From assembly GCA_009363875.1 (NCBI GenBank), contig CM018694.1, positions 1,922,001-1,986,000 on the forward strand: 64,000 bases of DNA, written 5' to 3'. Positions 12,961 through 24,199 of this stretch are shown here, in pieces. This DNA comes from Mikania micrantha. Lineage: Eukaryota; Streptophyta; Magnoliopsida; Asterales; Asteraceae. A program made the position numbers and the translations under genes. The notes beneath the pieces are model-generated. The model was given only the letters and a program-made list of their open reading frames with translations. It made no database searches and had not been told where the DNA came from. Positions within the stretch are counted from its first letter, which is position 1. Every line of letters begins with the position of its first letter.

Positions 12961-13980
12961 TCAACGTCCTATCCTTCAAAAATCAATTCGTTGCCAACTT
13001 GACCATGGTTCCCTCATCCGTATACACATGCGGTTTAGGGTTTTGAGGTGTAGAATTTGTTTATAGGATGTTACAACCGATTTCTATACATGGTCAAAAC
13101 CCAAATGCAAAATAGATCATTTACCTTTAAATCGTGGTCGAAAGCTCTTTTTCTTCGTATGGTCTTGTTCCTCTTGATCACGCGGTCGTGTAGGCGTCAA
13201 GATCTCGTGAATCCGTCGAGAAATGAGCACGATAGTCTAGAGAGAAGTTGTAGAGAGAGAAATGGGATAAATGTTGCTAGAGAGAGTTGTAGGTGGAAAA
13301 TGAGAAGGAAGAAGGGGAAACTCTTCCTTTTATCGCGTCTTAATCCCCCGTGCTCGGTGTCGTTTATATCGCGTTAAAGTAATAAAATGCTCGGTTTCCA
13401 TTCGTAAAACATATTTAAAACATAAAACATTTTAAATAAATAAGTTTCGTTTTAAATAAGATGATTTTAAATAAATTGTTTCGTTTCCATAAAATGATTT
13501 TAGAGAAAATCGTTTAAATACATTGTCTCCGTTTATTAATCATTTGATTAATTATTTAAATACAATAATTCTTTCGTTTCGTTTTAGGTTGAAATTCCTA
13601 ATAAGTGTTTTTAATTTATTTTTCTTATTTTAATATCCTTAAATATTATTTTGTTATCTCGTCGAAACACGTTACTCACGTACGTATTCGTAAAGATCGT
13701 CACCTTTCCGAATCCAACGCTTGTATCGTATTTCTATTCGATTTACGATTTATGGAATATCGTTTCATAATATTATTCTCAATAATTATATTCGTTTGAA
13801 TCGTCACCCACACGAATACATTATTAAGTTAATAATTCTGAAATAACATTCGCGTTTAATTTATGTTCGTAACCTCACCATCGCGTAAACATTTCCAATA
13901 TCATTTTTATTATTTAATCATCTTGATCATTATCAATCCCAATCCAAACCCACTAAACCATATCACTGACACATCCATGA

Positions 13981-14066
13981 TAGACCGAAATATGCATATG
14001 TATAGGGCATATGTAGGGGTCAGTCGCAACTGCCCCAGCCACCGTCCCACCGTTATTTCGATAAAC
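13981..14066. other. Structured repeat motif, copy 4 (left LTR A)
   Basis: Core 14005-14051. The inner hairpin is GGGG-T-CAG, loop TCGCAA, CTG-CCCC. Outer arms CGAAATA (13986-13992) and TATTTCG (14054-14060) pair perfectly, with partial pairing continuing outward (CATG...CATG). Confidence 0.6.
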
Positions 14067-14368
14067 CATGACCATGTGTCCTTGACTATGTTTAGCAACC
14101 AAACTACAACCGACTCAAACTCTTTTCCATTTCCAAACTAATAATCCCATATCCTTGAGTTCAACAGCGATAAACTCTCTGGTTCTGTTTAGTTGGGTTA
14201 CAACTAAACTTCCCATGGTTTACGCATATAACAATAATATATTCTCATATGTATACCAATAACAGTGATAATCATCAAATAATGCATCCTCATTAATAAT
14301 TATTATATCAGGTCGTAACAGTACAATCGTACAGATGTAAGGACAACCTGAAGTACAGTGATGTTACA

Positions 14369-14379
14369 GTCTCCCCTAG
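14369..14379 (-). other. Polypurine tract of Gypsy A
   Basis: GTCTCCCCTAG on the plus strand, AGGGGAGAC on the minus strand, directly abutting the 3' LTR. This is the expected primer site for second-strand synthesis. Confidence 0.75.
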
Positions 14380-14439
14380 TTAAGAGAATTTCGTCCCGAA
14401 ATTCAACTTGGAGTGACCGTAGTGAATAAATGTGGGTAC

Positions 14440-17298
14440 TTAAGCTTCATCTGATCTTCCCGTTCCCAGGTGAATTCTAGACCACGCTCGACTCCCATCG
14501 TACTTTGACAATTGGAATTCTACTGCGTTTGAGCTTTTTAACCTCACGATCCATTATCTCAACCGGTTTTTCAACAAAGTGCAAGGTATCATCGACACGA
14601 ATGTCATCGAGTGGTACCTGAAGATCCTGATCAGCTAAGCACTTTCTTAAATTGGACACGTGAAATGTCGGGTGCACGTTACTAAGTTCAGGAGGAAGTT
14701 CCAACTTGTAGGCAACCTTCCCGATCCGTTCAAGAATCTTAAAAGGGACAACATAACGTGGAGCCAGCTTACCTTTCTTCCCGAATCGTACAACGCCCTT
14801 CCAAGGCGATACTTTAAGTAATACCGTATCTCCCACTTCAAACTCTAAAGGTTTTCTTCGTTTATCCGCATAGCTTTTCTGTCGACTACGTGCAGCTAAC
14901 AGATTGTCACGGATCTGGCGGATCTTGTCAGTCGTTTCTTGAATAATCTCGGGACCAGTGATCTGCGATTCGCCGACCTCGGTCCAACAGATAGGTGACC
15001 GACATTTTCTGCCATAAAGAGCTTCAAACGGCGCCATACCAATGCTTGCGTGATAACTGTTGTTATACTAGAACTCAACCAGTGGTACATGGTAATCCCA
15101 ATTGCCATCGAAATCGATGACACAAGCTCTCAACATATCTTCGAGTGTCTGGATCATTCGCTCCATTTGTCCATCCGTCTGAGGATGATACGCAGTGCTA
15201 AGATCCAATCTTGTTCCAAAAGCTTCATGAAGTGATTCCCAAAATCGTGCCGTGAAACGAGCATCACGATCCGATATTATGCTTAAGGGAATTCCATGTC
15301 GGCTAACTATCTCATCAATGTAGATACGAGCTAACTTCCGCACAAGGTACGTTTCGCGTATAGGTAAAAGAAATGAGCCGACTTGGTCAATCTATCAATT
15401 ATCACCCAGATGCTATCCTTACCGTTTGTGGTTCGTGGGAGTTTAATAATAAAATCCATGGAGATATTCTCCCACTTCCACATGGGTATTTCCGGTTATA
15501 ATAACAATCTCGAAGGTCGCTGGTGTTCTGCCTTGACTTTAGCACAGTTGAGGCACTTAGGCAAATATTCAGCAATATCCTTCTTCATTCCAGGCCACCA
15601 GTACAAGGCTCTAAGGTCTTTATACATCTTATCGGCACCCGGATGGATTGAGTAACGAGACTTATGAGCTTCATCCATAATCACCATCCAAAGATCACCC
15701 CTGTTCGGTATCCACAACCGATTCAAATAATACATCCAACCATCATCCTTAGTTTCCAATAAGATCTCAATCCGGCAAGACATCTCATTTTTCAAGTTTT
15801 CTTGGGCTAATGAGTGTTGTTGGGCTGTGAGAACATCATTACGGAGGTTAGTGTGCACTCGGACACTATGGATCTGAACTTGACTTTTGCGACTAAGCGC
15901 ATCTGCTACTACATTCGCTTTACCAGGATGGTAGCGAATTTCACAGTCCTAATCGTTCAACAGTTCAACCCATCTCCGTTGTCTCATGTTAAGTTCTTTC
16001 TGATTGAGGATATGCTGCAACCTCTTGTGATCTGTAAATACTACACACTTTGTGCCATAAAGATAATGTCTCCATATCTTCAAAGCAAACACGACTGCAC
16101 CAAGTTCCAAGTCGTGAGTAGTGTAGTTCTTCTCGTGAATTTTCAGCTGTCTTGATGCATATGCCACAGCCTTTCCCCGTTGCATGAGGACACAACCGAG
16201 ACCTAGGTTGGATGCATCACAATAAACCACATAATCATCATTTCCATCAGGCAGTGTCAAGACAGGAGCATCACAAAGTTTCTGCTTCAAAGTCTGAAAC
16301 GCCTCTTCTTGCTTTGATCCCCACTCGTATGGTTTGTTCTTTTGAGTTAAAGAAGTGAGAGGGACAGCAATCCTGGAGAAATCTGAAATAAACCGCCGAT
16401 AGTAACCGGCAAGTCCGAGAAACGATCGAATCTCCGTCGGTGTCTTCGGGGTACTCCAACTCTTTACCGCATCAATCTTTGCAGGATCCACGTGAACACC
16501 CTTTTAATTGACTATGTGTCCCAAGAATTGAACTTCTTTAAGCCAAAATTCACACTTAGAGAATTTGGCATACAGTTGTTCTTTTCTCAAGACCTCCATA
16601 ATCAACTTAAGGTGTTGCTCGTGTTCTGCTTTGCTCTTAGAATATATCAGAATATCATGAATGAATACAATCACAAATTTATCCAAGTATGGCCTACAAA
16701 CACGGTTCATGAGGTCCATGAAAGCCGCCGGTGCATTGGTAAGGCCGAAAGGCATTACCAGAAATTCATAATGGCCATATCTTGTGCTGAAAGCAGTCTT
16801 GGGAATATCATCATCATGTACGCGAAGCTGATGATACCCAAACCTAAGATCGATCTTTGAAAACCATGCCGAGCCTTGAAGTTGATCAAAAAGATCATCT
16901 ATGCGCGGCAGTGGATATCGATTCTTGATTGTGAGCTTGTTCAATTCGCGGTAGTTGATGCACATCCGAAATGACCCATCCTTCTTCTTGACAAACAGGA
17001 CCGGTGCACCCCATGGTGAATGGCTCGGGCAAATAAATCCTTTATCAGTCAATTCTTGCAGTTGGCTCGCCAGTTCTTGTAGCTCCTAAGGCGCAAGTTT
17101 GTAAGGAGCTTTGGCGACAGGATTCGCACCAGGTATTAAGTCAATTCGAAACTCTACTTGACGTTCTGGTGGAAGACCCAGCAAGTCGTCTAGAAATACT
17201 TCAGGAAACTCTCTTATCACAGGAACATCTTCAATCCTCTTTCCTTTCTCTTTCTTCTCCACAATGTGTGCTAAGAATGCTATACATTTCTTCCTAAG
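14440..17298 (-). pseudogene. Gypsy A pol: RT, RNase H, integrase, chromodomain-like tail (broken)
   Basis: Domains in order on the minus strand: pre-RT segment and RT at 17290-16504 (WGAPVLFVKKKDGSFRMCI, YPLPRIDDLFDQL, FSKIDLRFGYHQLRV, MPFGLTNAPAAF); RNase H at 16491-15949 (YCDASNLGLGCVL, YASRQLK, HDLELGAVVFALKIWRHYLYG, FTDHKRLQHI); integrase with H-H-C-C finger and core at 15858-15068 (YWWPGMKKDIAEY, CLNCAKVKAEHQ, SDRDARF, YHPQTDGQ); and a C-terminal region at 15037-14477 ending in a chromodomain-like VEIMDREVKKL...VKVRW. The catalytic RT motif reads FIHD, with His where the second-strand metal-binding Asp belongs. In-frame stops lie near 17086, 16501, 15949, 15496 and 15068, a 2-base insertion lies near 15370, and a 1-base loss lies near 14490. 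It is non-functional. Confidence 0.9.
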
Positions 17299-18957
17299 TT
17301 ACTTGTGTGCTTTAGTGCATGACATCAGCTTAAGACCTTTGCTAGACGTTTCCCCAAAAATTCTTAAAGTTTCACCCGAAGGCAAGGGAATACGAATGTA
17401 TTTTTCATGACAAACAATCTCCGCTTTGTGGGTGGCTAACCAATCCATGCCTATGATAACATCAAAGCTACCAAGATGCATAGGTATAAGATCAATTGGG
17501 AAAACGTGATCACTTAAGTTCACAGTACATCCAATAATAACAGTGTCAATATCAATAGTGTTTCCGTCAGCCACCTCCATGTTAAACGGTTTATCTAAGT
17601 GTGTACGTGTTCTACCAAGCATGCATTCAAAATCATATGAAACGAAGCTCCTATCGGCACCAGAATCAAATAGAACAGATGCATAAGAGTTGTTGATCAG
17701 AAATGTACCGTTGACTACATCCTGGTTGGCTTGAGCAGCTGGAGCATTTAGTTGAAACGCTCTATCTCGAGCCACCCTTTGATTGTTTCCCGTCAGTCTT
17801 GGGCACTGATTTCTGAAGTGACCCACTTCACCACACTCGTAACAGGATCTTGCCTGTACAGGTACCTGGCGAACAGGTGCAGCTTGTATCGGTTGAACTT
17901 GTTGAGCTTGCGGCGCTGGAAGTGCAAGCGGAGCAGGTTGCATCCTTTGTGCTTGCGGTGCACTCCGACAAACGTTAGCAAAGTGGCCGTACTTGCCACA
18001 GTTGTTGCAGACACGACACGGAAAGTTAGGCATGTGGTGATATCTGCAAGTATTGCATTGCTGAACAGCTCCAAAATTCCTAGTGCTGGAATTATTGGAG
18101 GACTGTTGAGTGACTGGAGTGGTAACAGCATAACTCCTAGTCTTCCACTTCCTGTTGCTTCTTTTTGATGAGCTAGCAGCCTCAGACTTGACTTCGGTCT
18201 TTGTTTCCTTTGTAGCAGTCTTCACCTCAGTCTTCTTCGTTCCCTTTCTTGTGAGTGTTCCAGCCTTTACGTGATTATCAGTGAGTGTAGCAGACAAACA
18301 GATTGCAGCCTCAAGTGTTTTGGGGTTGCTTCCGTAAACAGTATCCTGAATCTGCATAGGCAAACCGCCTATATACTTCTCAATAGCTCTCTCCAACGGT
18401 GTCACCAGATGAGGCACCAGCAGACTATACTCGTGGAAACGAGTATTGTAGATCACGTTCTCTCCGCTGTTTTGCTTGAGTTCCCAGAACTCAGTCTCAA
18501 GCTTCCTCATCTCGCTTCGAGGACAGAATTCAGTGGTCATTAGATTCTTGACCTCCGTCCATGTCAGTGCTAGGGTAACATCAACTCCCCTAGTTCGTTT
18601 CTCCCCATTCCACCATGTTAGTGCTCTCTTTTGGAAAACACTAGTGGCATAACGAACTTTCAGGTTCTCGGGGCAATCACTGTTGATGAAGGTATTCTCA
18701 AAGCTCTCAAACCACTGCAGTAGACCAGTGGCCGTCTCAGAACCCGTAAACTTCAGTGGATTACAGGAATTGAAGTGCTTGAATGTGCAAGTTGGTGGGT
18801 TTGCACCACCTCTGTTCTGAGTGAGAGATTGATTGGCTTGAGTTAATTGATTAACCAATCCAGAAATATGGTTCGCTAACTCTTGTATGCCAGAATTGGC
18901 ATTACCGTTAGCATCTTCCGAGTTCGTATCATCTCCGTTGTGACGGCGTGGCGGCAT
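17299..18957 (-). CDS. Gypsy A gag-protease, 552 codons
   Basis: The start MPPRRHNGDD fits many plant Gypsy Gag proteins. Residues about 60-220 form the Gag capsid-like retrotransposon domain (LQWFESFENTFINSDCPE, RALTWWNG, TWTEVKNLMTTEF, LETEFWELKQ). A Lys/Thr-rich linker follows, then two CCHC knuckles, CNNCGKYGHFANVC and CYECGEVGHFRNQC, which bind RNA. The aspartic protease follows with VLFDSGADRSFVS (catalytic DSGA) and VIIGMDWL. The frame closes at a TAA right after the protease where the related polyprotein would read on into pol, so this stop probably replaced a sense codon. The minus-strand AUG is about 1.5 kb downstream of the PBS. It could still supply Gag in trans, but nothing here shows expression. 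Confidence 0.9.
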   Translation of the reverse strand: MPPRRHNGDDTNSEDANGNANSGIQELANHISGLVNQLTQANQSLTQNRGGANPPTCTFKHFNSCNPLKFTGSETATGLLQWFESFENTFINSDCPENLKVRYATSVFQKRALTWWNGEKRTRGVDVTLALTWTEVKNLMTTEFCPRSEMRKLETEFWELKQNSGENVIYNTRFHEYSLLVPHLVTPLERAIEKYIGGLPMQIQDTVYGSNPKTLEAAICLSATLTDNHVKAGTLTRKGTKKTEVKTATKETKTEVKSEAASSSKRSNRKWKTRSYAVTTPVTQQSSNNSSTRNFGAVQQCNTCRYHHMPNFPCRVCNNCGKYGHFANVCRSAPQAQRMQPAPLALPAPQAQQVQPIQAAPVRQVPVQARSCYECGEVGHFRNQCPRLTGNNQRVARDRAFQLNAPAAQANQDVVNGTFLINNSYASVLFDSGADRSFVSYDFECMLGRTRTHLDKPFNMEVADGNTIDIDTVIIGCTVNLSDHVFPIDLIPMHLGSFDVIIGMDWLATHKAEIVCHEKYIRIPLPSGETLRIFGETSSKGLKLMSCTKAHK

Positions 18958-19204
18958 GTTTTTGAATAGATTAGAAACATGTTACTACCGTTTACAACGT
19001 AAGTCATACAAACTATAGTCAAATGAGTTCTTTTTAAACAGTTAGGATTACATATAGGAACTGTATTTCTCTCCTATTTGTCATTAAACTAATAACATTT
19101 ATCAATTTCCTAATATTATACTAAGTGTCCTAGTTGGTCATAACTAATATTAGTTAAATATTCCTAAGTTTCATACATTCCCCACCCTATACCAACACTG
19201 ACAA

Positions 19205-19305
19205 CCTCCCGATGCAATGCAACAAGCTTATATATAGAGCATATGCAGGGGTAGATCGCAACCTCCCCTACACCGTCCCACCACCGTTTTATTGCACCAC
19301 GATTA
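19205..19305. other. Structured repeat motif, copy 6 (leader of A)
   Basis: Core about 19238-19286 with the variant inner hairpin GGGG-TAG...CT-CCCC. Arms TGCAAT (19214-19219) and ATTGCA (19292-19297) are complementary. It is the most diverged core of the A set (TATAGAGCATATGCAGGGG), yet the pairing persists. Confidence 0.55.
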
Positions 19306-19569
19306 TGCCCTTGTTAGAATTTAGGGTGCAACATGTATCTTACCATAGTCTCACTTCACAAACCTTATCCCATGTAAAATAATTTTGAGTGAAGTGGTCT
19401 CTAGTTCCCTTGGACAATTAGGATCGCCTAATGTCTAAGTTCACCTGACACATAGGTTTGCCTATTTCTAAGTTCAGCTAATGTCTAAGTTCACCTGACA
19501 TTAAAGTTTCCCCAAATGTCTAAGTTCACTAAAAATCCATACCAAATCCCAATGTCCATAATCATCAAT

Positions 19570-19760
19570 GAGGGTTCATATCATCACTGAGTGCTCTTAT
19601 TGTCACTAAGTGTTCATATCTTCCCTATAATTCATTCTCGTCAAGTGTTCATACCAATCACTAAGTGTTAATATCATCACTATGCGTTCATATGTTCATT
19701 AAGTGGCTATATCATCATCCAAGTCTTCAGTCCATCACTAAGTGTTCGTTGATCCTATAC
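19570..19760. repeat. CACTAAGTGTTCATATC word array in the A leader
   Basis: Seven or eight degenerate units of about 18-30 bp are centred on CACTAAGTG, itself a near-palindrome, followed by TTCATA or TTAATA. A different array of AAGTTCACCTGACA units precedes it at 19430-19530. Confidence 0.55.
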
Positions 19761-19920
19761 ACCCCACGTGTCCAATAGTGTGTTCATAAATGAGTTTATA
19801 TGTGTTCATCAAATATGATCATACAAAGTGTCAATCCAAACCAAACTTAACCAACATTCCATCAACATCAACCTTACAACACTTCCTAATAATATCCTAA
19901 GTTCCTGACACTGACAGACC

Positions 19921-20015
19921 CCCAATATACTACAAATGGTATATGTATAGGGCATATGTAGGGGTCAGTCGCAACTGCCCCAGCCACCGTCCCACCACCT
20001 TTGTAGTATACCATG
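19921..20015. other. Structured repeat motif, copy 7 (leader of A)
   Basis: This is the best copy. Arms TATACTACAAA (19926-19936) and TTTGTAGTATA (20000-20010) form a perfect 11-bp stem around a core identical to copies 4 and 5. The inner hairpin is GGGG-T-CAG, loop TCGCAA, CTG-CCCC. Confidence 0.65.
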
Positions 20016-20149
20016 AGTGTGTCCTTGTCTGGTGTTTATAGATCAAACAAATAATTCCTAAAGCAGATAATTCCTAAGCAGTTAATTTCCTAAGCAGATA
20101 ATTTCCCAGGGTAGTTCCCACATTCTTCAATACTGACATCCACCTAATG

Positions 20150-20235
20150 CACCGTAAATGGTATATATATATAGGGCATATGTAGGGATCAGTCGCAACT
20201 GCCCCAGACAACATCCCACCACCTTTACGATACAT
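20150..20235. other. Structured repeat motif, copy 8 (leader of A)
   Basis: Arms CGTAAA (20153-20158) and TTTACG (20224-20229) pair, extended outward by ATG and CAT. In the inner hairpin GGGG has become GGGA, and the right side of the core reads CAGACAACATCCCACC, but the CAG/CTG part of the stem is kept. Confidence 0.55.
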
Positions 20236-20456
20236 CACGTGTATGTCCTTATCGAATCACTAGGGCACACGTAAGCAAGAAATCAGCAAATAACATATGT
20301 AATCAGATGTATAACAGGAGTTCAGTTAACATGCAATAAACACATAAGCATGAAATCCTGAATATACTAACTAGTGTATGAAATAACTCATACTAGGGTA
20401 TCCTACGGTTATAGACTAGGTCAACCATTTCTAGTAACATAATTCCCTATAACCCA

Positions 20457-20469
20457 GGCTCTGATACCA
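20457..20469 (-). other. Primer binding site of Gypsy A (tRNA-Met)
   Basis: GGCTCTGATACCA on the plus strand reads TGGTATCAGAGCC on the minus strand, complementary to the 3' end of initiator tRNA-Met. Three bases separate it from the 5' LTR at 20473. Confidence 0.85.
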
Positions 20470-20472
20470 ATC

Positions 20473-21888
20473 TGTAACACCCCGACCGATGGCGGAAACG
20501 TCGGGATGCCATGAGGGATGTGTAGATTGTTCATAAGCTCGTGGGCATCTAATTTAAATCATCACATATCATCTAATCAACCAAATTACTTACACAAAAA
20601 TCATGTTCATCATGAATTAGTTACATCAAATACAAAAGAGATTTAGCTATCTACCTAAATTATAATCTTCAGAATTTCAGTTATTTTGCTAAGTCCAAGA
20701 TCCTACGTGACGATGTCCCAAAAGAAGGTAGAGCTATCCTACCCTACTTACTTGTCTTCATTCCCTGAAACATGTGAAAATCAAGTGTCAACTACGAAGT
20801 AGTTGGTGAGAAATCATAAGTTTTTATGTATTAAAAATGTTTATAAAATGTTTATGAAAGTTTTAAAAATAGGTTTATGAAAGTTATAATTTCCCAAGAA
20901 ATCCACATGTGCACCTGCAAGATAATCCAACACTGCCAAAATCTAACAAACACAACATACAAACAATCCAAGTAATCACATACACAATAATCACCAATAA
21001 TTATCCACGTATATTCAACTAATCACATCAATTCAATAATCATCAATCATCATAATTATATCAGTATAAGTTACTGTGGAGGACCTCAGTCAACTCAATC
21101 AACGGCGGAATCATCGCGGAGGACCTCAGTCAACTCAACCAACGATATTCCTATAAGTGTCAATACGTGCACTACGGAGGACCGCAGTCAACTCAACCAA
21201 CAGTGGAATCACAGCGGAGGACCTTAGTCAACTCAATCAACGGCAATTCCATCATTGCGGAGGACCGAGGTCAACTCAATCAACAATGACTCACGGATAA
21301 GTAATAATCCATCTCAATCAATAATCAATAATAATCCATTAATATGAATATCATATTGATAATCCAGGTGTCACCCATGTGTTATCAAAATAATATTTAG
21401 ATTGGTATACATGTTTCACCTCCGAGTTTAAAACAAAACAGTTTAAAAGGAGGTTATGAGAACTCACCTGAATTCCTCAGATTCAGTGTTTTCGTAAAAT
21501 GCGTGCTCACGTAAGAAATCAACAACGACTCAACAACCTGTATTCATCGTGTGTTCCGTAATCATAAGTATGTGTGTTTACTTTTATGCTCATAAGTATA
21601 TTATTAACTTAGTTTATTTTGCCTAAGATCGAATGATGCTCTAAAGGTTTTATCAATAATCATTATTAATTTATGATGTTAACTTGTTAGTCCTCTTTAT
21701 TACCACATAATGATAGTCAAGCCTTTAGCTTTCGTGTATACCAGTATAAATGTGTATATGTAAAAGTGATAATCTAAATTATACCCACACTTTTACATGC
21801 ATGTTTATTAGATTATTTTAACCACCGTGAATTTAATTTATTTAAAGTAACCTTCATGTTTAATAAATTTTACTTTTAAGTGGTTTAG
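20473..21888 (-). repeat. Gypsy A 5' LTR, proximal segment
   Basis: It matches 10872-12266 of the left LTR with a few percent substitutions (for example about six in the first 115 bp). It ends at GTGGTTTAG, where Copia E begins. About 25 bp of LTR sequence present in the left copy (ATAAGACATTCCCCATATTC...) are missing at this point. Confidence 0.88.
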
Positions 21889-22410
21889 TTATCGTGCGGA
21901 ATCCGTTTACAACTAGATTTGGATCAACAATAACATTGTAATATATCATCATAAATCTGAAATCTTCATTAATATTCAAGTGATTACATCGAATCAAACG
22001 TGAAATACAACACTTGAATATTCAAAAGAAGCTAAGATGAAGAGAATTTGATGAATTCTTGATCTTGATTCTTGAGAGAGAAGTCTTGAACTTGTGTGTG
22101 TGAATTATGAGCTCTAAGTTCCAAGTCCACCACCTTTCCTCTATATATATGTTTCTAAAGGTTTGCCAAAAGGTTTGCCTGCCAAACATATAGGTTCGCC
22201 TGCCAAACCTATAGGTTCGCCTCCCAAACCTATAGGTTCGCCTGCCAAACCTATAAAACATGTGTGCACCAAACCTTTTAGCTATCAATCATAGCCGAAC
22301 CTTCTTGGATCTTTAGTCGAACCCTTAATCATATACAACAAACTACGATTTCATATACAACAAGCTAGGTTCACATTAAATGCAGCTTTCACACAGAAAG
22401 TGCACTAACA
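21889..22410 (-). repeat. Copia E 3' LTR (truncated at its outer end)
   Basis: It matches the right LTR from CGTGCGGAATCCG onward and ends GCACTAACA before the PPT. The first 48 or so bases of the right LTR (TGTAGATTTGAAG...) are absent. It carries four copies of a 22-bp unit containing the palindrome AACCTATAGGTT (22177-22256), whereas the right LTR has three. Confidence 0.85.
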
Positions 22411-22520
22411 TACTCCCCCTTGAACCTTGTTGTTGTATATGCTCAAACTTTATGTGCATCGGGAAACATATATGCATCAACATACTCCCCTACAACCTTG
22501 CTATCAACATACTTCCCTTC
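22411..22520 (-). other. Repeated polypurine tracts of Copia E
   Basis: AACATACTCCCCC abuts the LTR (22408-22420), and the near-copies AACATACTCCCCTACAACC (about 22478) and AACATACTTCCC (about 22507) follow. Further CTCCCCCTA tracts occur at about 22875 and 23887. Multiplied polypurine tracts upstream of the 3' LTR are a described trait of the Sirevirus lineage of Copia. Confidence 0.65.
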
Positions 22521-22859
22521 AGTTGTAGCTGTTATATTTTCACACAGAAAATACATAAGTCTCTTTGTTTCTACTTCACCCTCTCAATCTTAATCTCATT
22601 CTCTCTCTCTCTCTCTCTCCATCTTATGTTTTTTTTCAAGATTCACCTGCTGAGGACTACAGTGACATCTTCAACACACAGATCTTCATCACCCTTATCA
22701 CCTGCATCAGTTGACACATAATCAAAACTAGATGCCTCATCACAATTCCAAATTCTCTTTGTCACTTATTAAGAGTAAATCAATTAAAATGTTTACAAAG
22801 AATTAGTAAGTCACATCGGATAGTCTAAAAGAAAATAGAAGAAATTTTTATGAATTTTT

Positions 22860-23960
22860 CAATGATTTGAATAAACTCCCCCTAAAGCTATGAATTGCAA
22901 AATTGTATATCCTAGGATCCTACAAAATTTGTATTCTAACTAAAAAATAAATATGTTTTTGATGAGAAAGATCCAAACATGAGATCATATTGTAATCATA
23001 CTTCAGCATTACTTATTGATTGTTAAAGAGATTTATTTAATCGATGCACAATCCTAGGACGATTGCCAGTATATGGGTCCACTTTAAATCTTACTACTTG
23101 TTGTGAATTTGGATTAATGAAAACCAATCACATGACTTTGCGTTCCCCACTCACTTGAACACATCCCCGCTTTGTGAAACATCAACCAACAGCAATGCCA
23201 TTGTAAATTATAAGTTCAATTCTTGATTAGTTTGATCATGCAAAAATAAAGCAGAATATCTTTTGTGAAATAACAAAGTGTAAAATAAAACAGAATGTTC
23301 AAAATCCGGTAACAAGATTGATACTTCCGTATGCGCAGATGAAACCAAGATATTGAACCAAAAAATAATTTAAGTTTAAAACCTAGCAATCAGATTGATA
23401 CTTCCGTATACACATAGAATGCCCAAGTTCTATACAAACCAAGAAAATAAAAACAAAATGTCCAAAACAGAGCAATCAGGTCGATACGTAAGTATACGCA
23501 GAGAATGTCCATGTTTTGAACGAAAATAAAAGAAAAAATGAACTCAGAATTTCTTTTGAAAAATAAAACACATGATCAAACTAATATATGTACTAATACA
23601 ATTAGCAATCACTGAGGCAAATGGCCACGCACTCAGGACAAAGATCGAACACTGTGTTCTAGTAATGTGTCCCACAAAGAATGATTATGGCATTAGTCTA
23701 CAGAAATCACAACTAAGTGAAAGACCTACCAACATATCATTCTTAATGCATTGTGATCGCTTTGTATTTGATCTTGTATGAACCAAGTAAGCTTCCAGAA
23801 TGTTACAATGTACAATCATATCTCAAAGGTCGGATCAATTTCTCAATTTTCTAATTTTATATTGTTTTTGATTTTTTAAATTTTCTCCCCCTAAAATGCT
23901 AAAAATGAAAATCTTTTTGATTTTTAGAATTTTTTAAGTATATAGAAAAATCAAAATTCC
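22860..23960 (-). other. Conserved noncoding module of Copia E
   Basis: This block of about 1 kb between the gag stop and the 3' LTR is homologous to 37660-38650 of element F. Shared words include AAGATCCA-ACATGAGATC, GAACACATCCC-TTTTGTGAA, CAATCAG-TCGATAC and TTTTCTCCCCCTAAAA. It contains three degenerate copies of a unit of the type CAATCAGATTGATACTTCC...GCAGAGAATGTCCA (23310-23520). No ORF is conserved between E and F here. Confidence 0.6.
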
Positions 23961-24199
23961 CGAAAAATTGACAACCGATATGTTTTACGATCTTTGTACA
24001 ACATTATGATCAATGTGACTTGAAAACATCAAGAAAATATGACAATGTAATTCCAAACCTGTCAAGTTCTCCAGAATAATATAACAGTTAAAGAATTAGA
24101 ACAATTTTACCAAATACCCGCCAGGAAGTTCCACTATCAATGAGCTCTCCTCCAATTGATAGGTCCTCTTGAAATCCTCCTGCACGCGCTCACAAACCA

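Larger units (their letters stand above)
10872..14368 (-). repeat. Gypsy A 3' LTR (full length, 3.5 kb)
   Basis: It runs from TGTAACACCCC to GTGATGTTACA and is followed by the PPT. It contains the degenerate CTCAGTCAACTCAA / CGGAGGACC repeats (11460-11670), the GGTTCG cluster (12460-12960) and structured motif copy 4. The 60-190 codon frames inside it are not conserved between LTR copies and are not counted as genes. Confidence 0.9.
18958..20456 (-). other. Gypsy A 5' leader between PBS and gag
   Basis: No ORF is supported. It holds three copies of the structured motif (6, 7 and 8) and two word arrays: GTCTAAGTTCACCTGACA-like units (19430-19530) and units of TCACTAAGTGTTCATATC type (19570-19760). 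A 1.5-kb leader with repeated hairpins would be the first part of the genomic RNA after the 5' LTR, where packaging and dimerisation signals usually lie. Confidence 0.6.

Noticed and set aside
13605..14141. Paired ORFs in LTR A that recur at 28381-28917
   Set aside because: They recur only because the two LTRs are copies of each other. Low-complexity composition and overlap with the structured motif make coding unlikely.
3371..20235. Hammerhead, twister or HDV-like ribozyme at the repeated hairpin motif
   Set aside because: Neither strand shows the hammerhead CUGAUGA...GAAA core. The ACAAGCCCC loop of the B copies recalls part of the twister loop, but the other conserved twister segments are missing, and no HDV-type double pseudoknot could be drawn by eye.
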